From positions 1,116,001 through 1,180,000 of the forward strand of contig NC_079886.1 of the NCBI RefSeq assembly GCF_029227915.1: a stretch of DNA of 64,000 nt. Reading direction: 5' to 3'. Below are positions 24,358 through 37,143 of the stretch, in pieces. The stretch comes from Hydractinia symbiolongicarpus. Taxonomy: Eukaryota; Cnidaria; Hydrozoa; Anthoathecata; Hydractiniidae. How positions within the stretch are numbered: position 1 is the first letter of the stretch; each line of letters begins with the position of its first letter. The position numbers were made by a program, and so were the translations under genes. The notes under the pieces are model-generated. The model was given only the letters and a program-made list of their open reading frames with translations, was not told the origin of the DNA and did no database searches.

Positions 24358-26387
24358 CTTGAGTACTTTCTTTGTATACTTTTGACTATACGGGCCGAGT
24401 ACCGGATTCACGGGAAATCGCGGGTTTTCGTTTGCCGGCGATTAAACTTCTTTTATTCAGCGTCTTATTAAAAATGAAAACATTTTTGAAAGCTACAAGT
24501 CTCATGAGTTGTAATGGTGAAAAAATAATTCAAAAAATCGTTCTGAAAATGAGTTTACTCACAGGGTACTTTCTTTGTATACATTCGACTATAGGGGCCA
24601 AGCCCGGGATTTACAGGAAATCGCGGGTTTTCGTTTGCCGGCGATTAAACCTCTTTTATTCAGCGTCTCATCAAAAATGAAAACATTTTTGAAAACTACA
24701 AGTCTCATGCGTTTTAGTGGTGAAAAAATAATTTAAAAATTTATTCGGGAAATCAGTTTACTCCCTGGGTACTTTTTTTGTATACTTTTGACTATACGGG
24801 CCAAGTACGTGATTTACGGGAAATCGCGGGTTTTCGTTTGCGGGCGATTAAACTTCTTTTATTCAGCGTCTCATCAAAAATGAAAATATTTTTGAAAACT
24901 ACAAGTCTCATGCGTTTAAGTGGTGAAAAAATAATTTAAAAAATCGTTCGGGAAATGAGTTTACTCCCTGGGTACTTTCTTTATATACATTCGACTATAC
25001 GGGCTGGGAACGGGATTTACGGGAAATTGCGGGTTTCTGTTTGCCGGCGATTAAACTTCTTTTATTTAGCGTCTCATCAAAAATGAAAACATTTTTAAAT
25101 ACTACAAGTCTCATGCGTTTTAGTGGTGAAAAAAAAAATTAAAAAATCGTTCGGGAAATGAGTTTACTCCCTGGGTACTTTCTTTGTATACTTTTGACTA
25201 TACGGGCCGAGTACGGGATTTACGGGAAATCGCGGGTTTTCGTTTGCCGGCGATTAAACTTCTTTTATTTAGCGTCTCATCAAAAATGAAAACATTTTTA
25301 AATACTACAAGTCTCATGCGTTTTAGTGGTGAAAAAATAATTTAAAAAATCATTCGGGAAATCAGTTTACTCCCTGGGTACTTCTTTTGTGTACTTTTGA
25401 ATACACGGGCCGAGTACCGGATTTACGGGAAATCGCGGGTTTTCGTTTGCCGGCGATTAAACTTCTTTTATTCAGCGTCTTATCAAAAATGAAAACATTT
25501 TTGAAAACTACAAGTCACATGCGTTTTAGTGGTGAAAAAATAATTTAAAAAATCGTTCTGAAAATGAGTTTACTCACAGGGTGCTTTCTTTGTATACATT
25601 CGACTATAGGGGCCAAGCCCGGGATTTACAGGAAATCGCGGGTTTTCGTTTGCCGGCGATTAAACTTTTTTTATTCAGCGTCTTATCAAAAATGAAAACA
25701 TTTTGGAAAACTACAAGTCTCATGCGTTTTAGTGGTGAAAAATTAAATTAAAAAATCGTTTTGGAAATGAGTTTACTCCCTGGGTACTTTCTTTGTATAC
25801 TTTTGACTATACGGGCCAAGTACGGGATTTACGGGAAATCGCGGGTTTTCGTTTGCCGGCGATTAAACTTCTTTTATTCAGCGTCTTATCAAAAATGAAA
25901 ACATTTTTGAAAACTACAAGTCACATGCGTTGTAATGGTGAAAAAATAATTCAAAAAATCGTTCTGAAAATGAGTTTACTCACAGGGTACTTTCTTTGTA
26001 TACATTCGACTATAGGGGCCAAGCCCGGGATTTACAGGAAATCGCGGGTTTTCGTTTGCCGGCGATTAAACCTCTTTTATTCCGCGTCTCATCAAAAATG
26101 AAAACATTTTTGAAAACTACAAGTCTCATGCGTTTTAGTGGTGAAAAAATAATTTAAAAATTTATTCGGGAAATCAGTTTACTCCCTGGGTACTTTTTTT
26201 GTATACTTTTGACTATACGGGCCAAGTACGTGATTTACGGGAAATCGCGGGTTTTCGTTTGCGGGCGATTAAACTTCTTTTATTCAGCGTCTCATCAAAA
26301 ATGAAAATATTTTTGAAAACTACAAGTCTCATGCGTTTAAGTGGTGAAAAAATAATTTAAAAAATCGTTCGGGAAATGAGTTTACTC

Positions 26388-26996
26388 CCTGGGTACTTTC
26401 TTTATATACATTCGACTATACGGGCTGGGAACGGGATTTACGGGAAATTGCGGGTTTTCGTTTGCCGGCGATTAAACTTCTTTTATTTAGCGTCTCATCA
26501 AAAATGAAAACATTTTTAAATACTACAAGTCTCATGCGTTTTAGTGGTGAAAAAAAAAATTAAAAAATCGTTCGGGAAATGAGTTTACTCCCTGGGTACT
26601 TTCTTTGTATACTTTTGACTATACGGGCCGAGTACGGGATTTACGGGAAATCGCGGGTTTTCGTTTGCCGGCGATTAAACTTCTTTTATTCAGCGTCTCA
26701 TCAAAAATGAAAATATTTTTGAAAACTACAAGTCTCATGCGTTTAAGTGGTGAAAAAATAATTTAAAAAATCGTTCGGGAAATGAGTTTACTCCCTGGGT
26801 ACTTTCTTTATATACATTCGACTATACGGGCTGGGAACGGGATTTACGGGAAATTGCGGGTTTTCGTTTGCCGGCGATTAAACTTCTTTTATTTAGCGTC
26901 TCATCAAAAATGAAAACATTTTTAAATACTACAAGTCTCATGCGTTTTAGTGGTGAAAAAAAAAATTAAAAAATCGTTCGGGAAATGAGTTTACTC
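26388..26996 (+). repeat. Local 2-monomer duplication (offset 406 bp)
   Basis: The 'gggctgggaacggg' monomer with 'aaatactacaag' and 'aaaaaaaaattaaaaaa' occurs at 26388 and 26794. The monomer between them (26591) is chimeric: it has the 'gagtacgggattt' head, but the 'aaaatatttttg' and 'gcgtttaagtgg' tail that usually follows the 'gccaagtacgtg' head. That fits an unequal exchange within the monomer. Confidence 0.7.
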
Positions 26997-28417
26997 CCTG
27001 GGTACTTTCTTTGTATACTTTTGACTATACGGGCCGAGTACGGGATTTACGGGAAATCGCGGGTTTTCGTTTGCCGGCGATTAAACTTCTTTTATTTAGA
27101 GTCTCATCAAAAATGAAAACATTTTTGAAAACTACAAGTCACATGCGTTTTAGTGGTGAAAAAATAATTTAAAAAATCGTTCTGAAAATGAGTTTACTCA
27201 CAGGGTGCTTTCTTTGTATACATTCGACTATAGGGGCCAAGCCCGAGATTTACAGGAAATCGCGGGTTTTCGTTTGCCGGCGATTAAACTTCTTTTATTC
27301 AGCGTCTCATCAAAAATGAAAACATTTTGGAAAACTACAAGTCTCATGCGTTTTAGTGGTGAAAAATTAAATTAAAAAAGCGTTTTGGAAATGAGTTTAC
27401 TCCCTGGGTACTTTCTTTGTATACTTTTGACTATACGGGCCAAGTACGGGATTTACGGGAAATCGCGGGTTTTCGTTTGCCGGCGATTAAACTTCTTTTA
27501 TTTAGCGTCTCATCAAAAATGAAAACATTTTTGAAAACTACAAGTCTCATTCGTTTTAGTGGGGAAAAAATAATTTAAAAAATCGTTCGGGAAATGAGTT
27601 TACTCCTTGAGTACTTTCTTTGTATACTTTTGACTATACGGGCCGAGTACCAGATTCACGGGAAATCGCGGGTTTTCGTTTGCCGGCGATTAAACTTCTT
27701 TTATTTAGCGTCTTATCAAAAATGAAAACATTTTTGAAAACTACAAGTCTTATGCGTTTTAGTGGTGAAAAAATAATTTAAAAAATCGTTCAGAAAATTA
27801 GTTTACTCACAGGGTGCTTTCTTTGTATACATTCGACTATAGGGGCCAAGCCCGGGATTTACAGGAAATCGTGGGTTTTCGTTTGCCGGCGATTAAACTT
27901 CTTTTATTCAGCGCCTCATCAAAATTGAAAACATTTATGAAAACTACAAGTCTCATGCGTTTTAGTGGTGAAAAAATAATTTAAAAAATCGTTCGGGAAA
28001 TGAATTTACTCCCTGGGTACTTTCTTTGTATACTTTTGACTAAACGGGTTGAGTACCGGATTTACGGGAAATCGCGGGTTTTCGTTTGCCGGCGATTAAA
28101 CTTCTTTTAATCAGCGTCTTACCAAAAATGAAAACATTTTTAAAAACTACAAGTCTCATGCGATTTAGTGGTGAAAAAATAATTTAAAAAATCGTTCAGA
28201 AAATGAGTTTACTCACAGGGTGCTTTCTTTGTATACATTCGAATATAGGGGCCAAGCCCGGGATTTACAGGAAATCGCGGGTTTTCGTTTGCCGGCGATT
28301 AAACTTCTTTTATTGAGCGTCTCATCAAAATTGAAAACATTTTTGAAAACTACAAGTCTCATGCGTTTTAGTGGTGAAAAAATAATTTAAAAATTTATTC
28401 GGGAAATCAGTTTACTC

Positions 28418-31400
28418 CCTGGGTACTTTTTTTGTATACTTTTGACTATACGGGCCAAGTACGTGATTTACGGGAAATCGCGGGTTTTCGTTTGCGGGCG
28501 ATTAAACTTCTTTTATTCAGCGTCTCATCAAAAATGAAAATATTTTTGAAAACTACAAGTCTCATGCGTTTAAGTGGTGAAAAAATAATTTAAAAAATCG
28601 TTCGGGAAATGAGTTTACTCCCTGGGTACTTTCTTTATATACATTCGACTATACGGGCTGGGAACGGGATTTACGGGAAATTGCGGGTTTTCGTTTGCCG
28701 GCGATTAAACTTCTTTTATTTAGCGTCTCATCAAAAATGAAAACATTTTTAAATACTACAAGTCTCATGCGTTTCAGTGGTGAAAAAAAAAATTAAAAAA
28801 TCGTTCGGGAAATGAGTTTACTCCCTGGGTACTTTCTTTGTATACTTTTGACTATACGGGCCGAGTACGGGATTTACGGGAAATCGCGGGTTTTCGTTTG
28901 CCGGCGATTAAACTTCTTTTATTTAGAGTCTCATCAAAAATGAAAACATTTTTGAAAACTACAAGTCTCATGCGTTTTAGTGGTGAAAAAATAATTTAAA
29001 AAATCATTCGGGAAATCAGTTTACTCCCTGGGTACTTCTTTTGTGTACTTTTGAATACACGGGCCGAGTACCGGATTTACGGGAAATCGCGGGTTTTCGT
29101 TTGCCGGCGATTAAACTTCTTTTATTCAGCGTCTTATCAAAAATGAAAACATTTTTGAAAACTACAAGTCACATGCGTTTTAGTGGTGAAAAAATAATTT
29201 AAAAAATCGTTCTGAAAATGAGTTTACTCACAGGGTGCTTTCTTTGTATACATTCGACTATAGGGGCCAAGCCCGGGATTTACAGGAAATCGCGGGTTTT
29301 CGTTTGCCGGCGATTAAACTTCTTTTATTCAGCTCTCATCAAAAATGAAAACATTTTGGAAAACTACAACTCTCATGCGTTTTAGTGGTGAAAAATTAAA
29401 TTAAAAAAGCGTTTTGGAAATGAGTTTACTCCCTGGGTACTTTCTTTGTATACTTTTGACTATACGGGCCAAGTACGGGATTTACGGGAAATCGCGGGTT
29501 TTCGTTTGCCGGCGATTAAACTTCTTTTATTTAGCGTCTCATCAAAAATGAAAACATTTTTGAAAACTACAAGTCTCATTCGTTTTAGTGGGGAAAAAAT
29601 AATTTAAAAAATCGTTCGGGAAATGAGTTTACTCCTTGAGTACTTTCTTTGTATACTTTTGACTATACGGGCCGAGTACCAGATTCACGGGAAATCGCGG
29701 GTTTTCGTTTGCCGGCGATTAAACTTCTTTTATTTAGCGTCTTATCAAAAATGAAAACATTTTTGAAAACTACTAGTCTTATGCGTTTTAGTGGTGAAAA
29801 AATAATTTAAAAAATCGTTCAGAAAATGAGTTTACTCACAGGGTGCTTTCTTTGTATACATTCGACTATAGGGGCCAAGCCCGGGATTTACAGGAAATCG
29901 TGGGTTTTCGTTTGCCGGCGATTAAACTTCTTTTATTCAGCGTCTCATCAAAAATGAAAACATTTTTGAAAACTACAAGTCTCATGCGTTTTAGTGGTGA
30001 AAAAATAATTTAAAAATTTATTCGGGAAATCAGTTTACTCCCTGGGTACTTTTTTTGTATACTTTTGACTATACGGGCCAAGTACGTGATTTACGGGAAA
30101 TCGCGGGTTTTCGTTTGCGGGCGATTAAACTTCTTTTCTTCAGCGTCTCATCAAAAATGAAAATATTTTTGAAAACTACAAGTCTCATGCGTTTAAGTGG
30201 TGAAAAAATAATTTAAAAAATCGTTCGGGAAATGAGTTTACTCCCTGGGTACTTTCTTTATATACATTCGACTATACGGGCTGGGAACGGGATTTACGGG
30301 AAATTGCGGGTTTTCGTTTGCCGGCGATTAAACTTCTTTTATTTAGCGTCTCATCAAAAATGAAAACATTTTTAAATACTACAAGTCTCATGCGTTTTAG
30401 TGGTGAAAAAAAAAATTAAAAAATCGTTCGGGAAATGAGTTTACTCCCTGGGTACTTTCTTTGTATACTTTTGACTATACGGGCCGAGTACGGGATTTAC
30501 GGGAAATCGCGGGTTTTCGTTTGCCGGCGATTAAACTTCTTTTATTTAGAGTCTCATCAAAAATGAAAACATTTTTGAAAACTACAAGTCTCATGCGTTT
30601 TAGTGGTGAAAAAATAATTTAAAAAATCATTCGGGAAATCAGTTTACTCCCTGGGTACTTCTTTTGTGTACTTTTGAATACACGGGCCGAGTACCGGATT
30701 TACGGGAAATCGCGGGTTTTCGTTTGCCGGCGATTAAACTTCTTTTATTCAGCGTCTTATCAAAAATGAAAACATTTTTGAAAACTACAAGTCACATGCG
30801 TTTTAGTGGTGAAAAAATAATTTAAAAAATCGTTCTGAAAATGAGTTTACTCACAGGGTGCTTTCTTTGTATACATTCGACTATAGGGGCCAAGCCCGGG
30901 ATTTACAGGAAATCGCGGGTTTTCGTTTGCCGGCGATTAAACTTCTTTTATTCAGCGTCTCATCAAAAATGAAAACATTTTGGAAAACTACAAGTCTCAT
31001 GCGTTTTAGTGGTGAAAAATTAAATTAAAAAAGCGTTTTGGAAATGAGTTTACTCCCTGGGTACTTTCTTTGTATACTTTTGACTATACGGGCCAAGTAC
31101 GGGATTTACGGAAAATCGCGGGTTTTCGTTTGCCGGCGATTAAACTTCTTTTATTTAGCGTCTCATCAAAAATGAAAACATTTTTGAAAACTACAAGTCT
31201 CATTCGTTTTAGTGGGGAAAAAATAATTTAAAAAATCGTTCGGGAAATGAGTTTACTCCTTGAGTACTTTCTTTGTAAACTTTTGACTATACGGGCCGAG
31301 TACCAGATTCACGGGAAATCGCGGGTTTTCGTTTGCCGGCGATTAAACTTCTTTTATTTAGCGTCTTATCAAAAATGAAAACATTTTTGAAAACTACTAG

Positions 31401-33288
31401 TCTTATGCGTTTTAGTGGTGAAAAAATAATTTAAAAAATCGTTCAGAAAATGAGTTTACTCACAGGGTGCTTTCTTTGTATACATTCGATTATAGGGGCC
31501 AAGCCCGGGATTTACAGGAAATCGTGGGTTTTCGTTTGCCGGCGATTAAACTTCTTTTATTCAGCGTCTCATCAAAAATGAAAACATTTTTGAAAACTAC
31601 AAGTCTCATGCGTTTTAGTGGTGAAAAAATAATTTAAAAATTTATTCGGGAAATCAGTTTACTCCCTGGGTACTTTTTTTGTATACTTTTGACTATACGG
31701 GCCAAGTACGTGATTTACGGGAAATCGCGGGTTTTCGTTTGCGGGCGATTAAACTTCTTTTATTCAGCGTCTCATCAAAAATGAAAATATTTTTGAAAAC
31801 TACAGGTCTCATGCGTTTAAGTGGTGAAAAAATAATTTAAAAAATCGTTCGGGAAATGAGTTTACTCCCTGGGTACTTTCTTTATATACATTCGACTATA
31901 CGGGCTGGGAACGGGATTTACGGGGAATTGCGGGTTTTCGTTTGCCGGCGATTAAACTTCTTTTATTTAGCGTCTCATCAAAAATGAAAACATTTTTAAA
32001 TACTACAAGTCTCATGCGTTTTAGTGGTGAAAAAAAATATTAAAAAATCGTTCGGGAAATGAGTTTACTCCCTGGGTACTTTCTTTGTATACTTTTGACT
32101 ATACGGGCCGAGTACGGGATTTACGGGAAATCGCGGGTTTTCGTTTGCCGGCGATTAAACTTCTTTTATTTAGAGTCTCATCAAAAATGAAAACATTTTT
32201 GAAAACTACAAGTCTCATGCGTTTTAGTGGTGAAAAAATAATTTAAAAAATCATTCGGGAAATCAGTTTACTCCCTGGGTACTTCTTTTGTGTACTTTTG
32301 AATACACGGGCCGAGTACCGGATTTACGGGAAATCGCGGGTTTTCGTTTGCCGGCGATTAAACTTCTTTTATTCAGCGTCTTATCAAAAATGAAAACATT
32401 TTTGAAAACTACAAGTCACATGCGTTTTAGTGGTGAAAAAATAATTTAAAAAATCGTTCTGAAAATGAGTTTACTCACAGGGTGCTTTCTTTGTATACAT
32501 TCGACTATAGGGGCCAAGCCCGGGATTTACAGGAAATCGCGGGTTTTCGTTTGCCGGCGATTAAACTTCTTTTATTCAGCGTCTCATCAAAAATGAAAAC
32601 ATTTTGGAAAACTACAAGTCTCATGCGTTTTAGTGGTGAAAAATTAAATTAAAAAAGTGTTTTGGAAATGAGTTTACTCCCTGGGTACTTTCTTTGTATA
32701 CTTTTGACTATACGGGCCAAGTACGGGATTTACGGGAAATCGCGGGTTTTCGTTTGCCGGCGATTAAACTTCTTTTATTTAGCGTCTCATCAAAAATGAA
32801 AACATTTTTGAAAACTACAAGTCTCATTCGTTTTAGTGGGGAAAAAATAATTTAAAAAATCGTTCGGGAAATGAGTTTACTCCTTGAGTACTTTCTTTGT
32901 ATACTTTTGACTATACGGGCCGAGTACCAGATTCACGGGAAATCGCGGGTTTTCGTTTGCCGGCGATTAAACTTCTTTTATTTAGCGTCTTATCAAAAAT
33001 GAAAACATTTTTGAAAACTACAAGTCTTATGCGTTTTAGTGGTGAAAAAATAATTTAAAAAATCGTTCAGAAAATGAGTTTACTCACAGGGTGCTTTCTT
33101 TGTATACATTCGACTATAGGGGCCAAGCCCGGGATTTACAGGAAATCGTGGGTTTTCGTTTGCCGGCGATTAAACTTCTTTTATTCAGCGTCTCATCAAA
33201 ATTGAAAACATTTATGAAAACTACAAGTCTCATGCGTTTTAGTGGTGAAAAAATAATTTAAAAAATCGTTCGGGAAATGAATTTACTC
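28418..33288 (+). repeat. 8-monomer higher-order repeat, three tandem copies (1623/1624/1624 bp)
   Basis: Copies are 28418-30040, 30041-31664 and 31665-33288. Monomer order: (1) 'gccaagtacgtg' with 'gcgggcg' and 'gtttaagtgg'; (2) 'gctgggaacggg' with 'aaatactac'; (3) canonical head with 'tttagagtctc'; (4) 'gaatacacggg' with 'gtcacatgcg'; (5) 'cacagggtgc' with 'cattttggaaaac' and 'aaaattaaatt'; (6) 'gccaagtacggg' with 'gtctcattcg' and 'gtggggaaa'; (7) 'ccttgagtac' with 'gtaccagattc' and 'gtcttatgcg'; (8) 'cacagggtgc' with 'aaatcgtggg'. Anchors at 28455, 30078 and 31702 confirm the period. Copies differ by few bases. Copy 3 ends in 'acatttatg' and 'aaatgaattt' instead of 'aaaaatttattcggg'. Confidence 0.92.
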
Positions 33289-35725
33289 CCTGGGTACTTT
33301 CTTTGTATACTTTTGACTATACGGGCCGAGTACGGGATTTACGGGAAATCGCGGGTTTTCGTTTGCCGGCGATTAAACTTCTTTTATTTAGAGTCTCATC
33401 AAAAATGAAAACATTTTTGAAAACTACAAGTCTCATGCGTTTTAGTGGTGAAAAAATAATTTAAAAAATCGTTCAGGAAAAGAGTATACTCCTTGAGTAT
33501 TTTCTTTGTATACTTTTGACTAAACGGGTTGAGTACCGGATTTACGGGAAATCGCGGGTTTTCGTTTGCCGGCGATTAAACTTCTTTTATTTAGCGTCTT
33601 ACCAAAAATGAAAACATTTTTAAAAACTACAAGTCTCATGCGTTTTAGTGGTGAAAAAATAATTTAAAAAATCGTTCAGAAAATGAGTTTACTCACAGGG
33701 TGCTTTCTTTGTATACATTCGAATATAGGGGCCAAGCCCGGGATTTACAGGAAATCGCGGGTTTTCGTTTGCCGGCGATTAAACTTCTTTTATTCAGCGT
33801 CTCATCAAAATTGAAAACATTTTTGAAAACTACAAGTCTCATGCGTTTTAGTGGTGAAAAAATAATTTAAAAATTTATTCGGGAAATCAGTTTACTCCCT
33901 GGGTACTTTCTTTGTATACTTTTGACTATACGGGCCGAGTACGGGATTTACGGGAAATCGCGGGTTTTCGTTTGCCGGCGATTAAACTTCTTTTATTTAG
34001 AGTCTCATCAAAAATGAAAACATTTTTGAAAACTACAAGTCTCATGCGTTTTAGTGGTGAAAAAATAATTTAAAAAATCATTCGGGAAATCAGTTTACTC
34101 CCTGGGTACTTCTTTTGTGTACTTTTGAATACACGGGCCGAGTACCGGATTTACGGGAAATCGCGGGTTTTCGTTTGCCGGCGATTAAACTTCTTTTATT
34201 CAGCGTCTTATCAAAAATGAAAACATTTTTGAAAACTACAAGTCACATGCGTTTTAGTGGTGAAAAAATAATTTAAAAAATCGTTCTGAAAATGAGTTTA
34301 CTCACAGGGTGCTTTCTTTGTATACATTCGACTATAGGGGCCAAGCCCGGGATTTACAGGAAATCGCGGGTTTTTGTTTGCCGGCGATTAAACTTCTTTT
34401 ATTCAGCGTCTCATCAAAAATGAAAACATTTTGGAAAACTACAAGTCTCATGCGTTTTAGTGGTGAAAAATTAAATTAAAAAAGCGTTTTGGAAATGAGT
34501 TTACTCCCTGGGTACTTTCTTTGTATACTTTTGACTATACGGGCCAAGTACGGGATTTACGGGAAATCGCGGGTTTTCGTTTGCCGGCGATTAAACTTCT
34601 TTTATTTAGCGTCTCATCAAAAATGAAAACATTTTTGAAAACTACAAGTCTCATTCGTTTTAGTGGGGAAAAAATAATTTAAAAAATCGTTCGGGAAATG
34701 AGTTTACTCCTTGAGTACTTTCTTTGTATACTTTTGACTATACGGGCCGAGTACCAGATTCACGGGAAATCGCGGGTTTTCGTTTGCCGGCGATTAAACT
34801 TCTTTTATTTAGCGTCTTATCAAAAATGAAAACATTTTTGAAAACTACTAGTCTTATGCGTTTTAGTGGTGAAAAAATAATTTAAAAAATCGTTCAGAAA
34901 ATGAGTTTACTCACAGGGTGCTTTCTTTGTATACATTCGACTATAGGGGCCAAGCCCGGGATTTACAGGAAATCGTGGGTTTTCGTTTGCCGGCGATTAA
35001 ACTTCTTTTATTCAGCGTCTCATCAAAATTGAAAACATTTATGAAAACTACAAGTCTCATGCGTTTTAGTGGTGAAAAAATAATTTAAAAAATCGTTCGG
35101 GAAATGAATTTACTCCCTGGGTACTTTCTTTGTATACTTTTGACTATACGGGCCGAGTACGGGATTTACGGGAAATCGCGGGTTTTCGTTTGCCGGCGAT
35201 TAAACTTCTTTTATTTAGAGTCTCATCAAAAATGAAAACATTTTTGAAAACTACAAGTCTCATGCGTTTTAGTGGTGAAAAAATAATTTAAAAAATCGTT
35301 CAGGAAAAGAGTATACTCCTTGAGTATTTTCTTTGTATACTTTTGACTAAACGGGTTGAGTACCGGATTTACGGGAAATCGCGGGTTTTCGTTTGCCGGC
35401 GATTTAACTTCTTTTATTCAGCGTCTTACCAAAAATGAAAACATTTTTAAAAACTACAAGTCTCATGCGTTTTAGTGGTGAAAAAATAATTTAAAAAATC
35501 GTTCAGAAAATGAGTTTACTCACAGGGTGCTTTCTTTGTATACATTCGAATATAGGGGCCAAGCCCGGGATTTACAGGAAATCGCAGGTTTTCGTTTGCC
35601 GGCGATTAAACTTCTTTTATTCAGCGTCTCATCAAAATTGAAAACATTTTTGAAAACTACAAGTCTCATGCGTTTTAGTGGTGAAAAAATAATTTAAAAA
35701 ATCGTTCGGGAAATGAATTTACTCC
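33289..35725 (+). repeat. 9-monomer derivative of the 8-mer unit (1827 bp, 1.3 copies)
   Basis: 'taaacgggtt' occurs at 33521 and 35348, 1827 bp apart. The first copy is 33289-35115. It consists of three extra A-type monomers (canonical with 'tttagagtctc'; 'ccttgagtattttc' with 'taaacgggtt' and 'cttaccaaaaatg'; 'cacagggtgc' with 'gaatataggg') followed by monomers 3-8 of the 8-mer unit. The second copy keeps only the first three monomers before the array turns to 'gactctgcggg' near 35.73 kb. The same three-monomer cassette is found near 3.65 kb and, rearranged, near 28.04 kb. Confidence 0.8.
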
Positions 35726-36940
35726 CTCGGTACTTTCTTTGTATACTTTTGACTCTGCGGGCCGAGTCCTTGATTTACGGGAAATCGCGGGTTTTCGTGT
35801 GCCGGCGATTAAACTTCTTTAATTTAGCGTTTCATCAAAAATGAAAACATTTTTTAAAACTTCAAGTCTCATGCGTTTTAGTGGTGAAAAAATAATTTAA
35901 AAAATCGTTCGGGAAATGAGTTTACTCCCTGGGTACTTTCTCTATACACATTCGACTATGCGGGCCGAGCACGGGATTTACGTTAAATCGCAGGTTTTCG
36001 TTTGCCGGCGATTAAACTTCTTTTATTTAGCGTCTCATCAAAAGTGAAAACATTTTTAAAAACTACAAGTCTCATGCGTTTAAGTGGTGAAAAATTAATT
36101 TAAAAAATCGTTCGCGAAATGAGTTTACTCCCTGGGTACTTTCTTTGTATACTTTTGACTATACGGGCCGAGTACGGGATTTACGGGAAATCGCGGGTTT
36201 TCGTTTGCCGGCGATTAAACTTCTTTTATATAGCGTCTCATCAAAAATAAAAACATTTTTGAAAACTACAAGTCTCATGCGTTTTAGTGGTGAAAAAATA
36301 ATTTAAAAAATCGTTCGGGAAATGAGTTTACTCCCTGGGTACTTTCTTTATATACTTTTGACTATACGGGCCGAGTACCGGATTTACGGGAAATCGCGGG
36401 TTTTCGTTTGCCGGCGATTAAACTTCTTTTATTTAGCGTTTCATCAAAAATGAAAACATTTTTGAAAACTACAAGTGTCATGCGTTTTAGTGGTAAAAAA
36501 ATAATTTAAAAATCGTTCGGGAAATGAGTTTACTCCCTGGGTACTCTCTTTGTATACTTTTGATTATACGGGTCGTGTCCGGCATTTACGGGAAATCGCG
36601 GGTTTTTGTTTGCCGGCGATTAAACTTGTTTTATTTGCGTCTCATCAAAAATGAAAATATTGTTGAAAACTACAAGTCTCATGCGTTTTAGTGGTGAAAA
36701 AATAATTTAAAATATCGTTCGGGAAATGAGTTTACTCCCTGAGTACTTTCTTTGTATACTTTTGACTACTCGGGCCGAGTACGGGATTTACGGGAAATCG
36801 CGGGTTTTCGTTAGCCGGCGATTAAACTTCTTTTATTCAGCGTCTCATCAAAAATGAAAACATTTTTGGAAACTACAAGTCTCATGCGTTTTAGTGGTGA
36901 AAAAATAATTTAAAAAAACGTTCGGGAAATGAATTTACTC

Positions 36941-37143
36941 CCTGGGTACTCTCTTTGTATACTTCTGATTATACGGGTCGTGTCCGGGATTTACGGGAAA
37001 TCGCGGGTTTTCGTTTGCCGGCGATTAAACTTCTTTTATTCAGCGTCTTTTCAAAAATGAAAACATTTTTGAAATCTACAAGTCTCATGCGTTTTAGTGG
37101 TGAAAAAATAATTTAAAAAATCGTTCTGAAAATGAGTTTATTC
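36941..37143 (+). repeat. Chimeric monomer (class d head, A/B tail)
   Basis: The head is class d ('tactctctttgtatac', 'ttctgattatac', 'gggtcgtgtccggg'). The tail is 'cttcttttattcagcg' with 'cttttcaaaaatg' instead of the expected 'cttgttttatttgcg' and 'aatattgttg'. In the parallel copy at 37956-38360 these head and tail belong to two successive monomers (405 bp), so this unit looks like a one-monomer deletion by exchange between neighbours. Confidence 0.7.

Larger units (their letters stand above)
23330..36530 (+). repeat. Block A': second, expanded copy of family A
   Basis: About 65 monomers of the A family in the same order as block A at both ends. The start matches 1-1.8 kb (offset 23545 at the first monomer, then 23748 by 24358, then 23951 by 25400, each step being one extra monomer). 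The end matches 3.6-5.3 kb ('gactctgcggg' at 35752 like 2261 and 4087, then 'tctctatacacattcg' and 'aaaaataaaaac'). The middle, 28.4-35.7 kb, is expanded by 8-mer and 9-mer higher-order repeats absent from block A. It ends where class d ('gggtcgtgtccgg') reappears near 36.53 kb. Confidence 0.75.
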
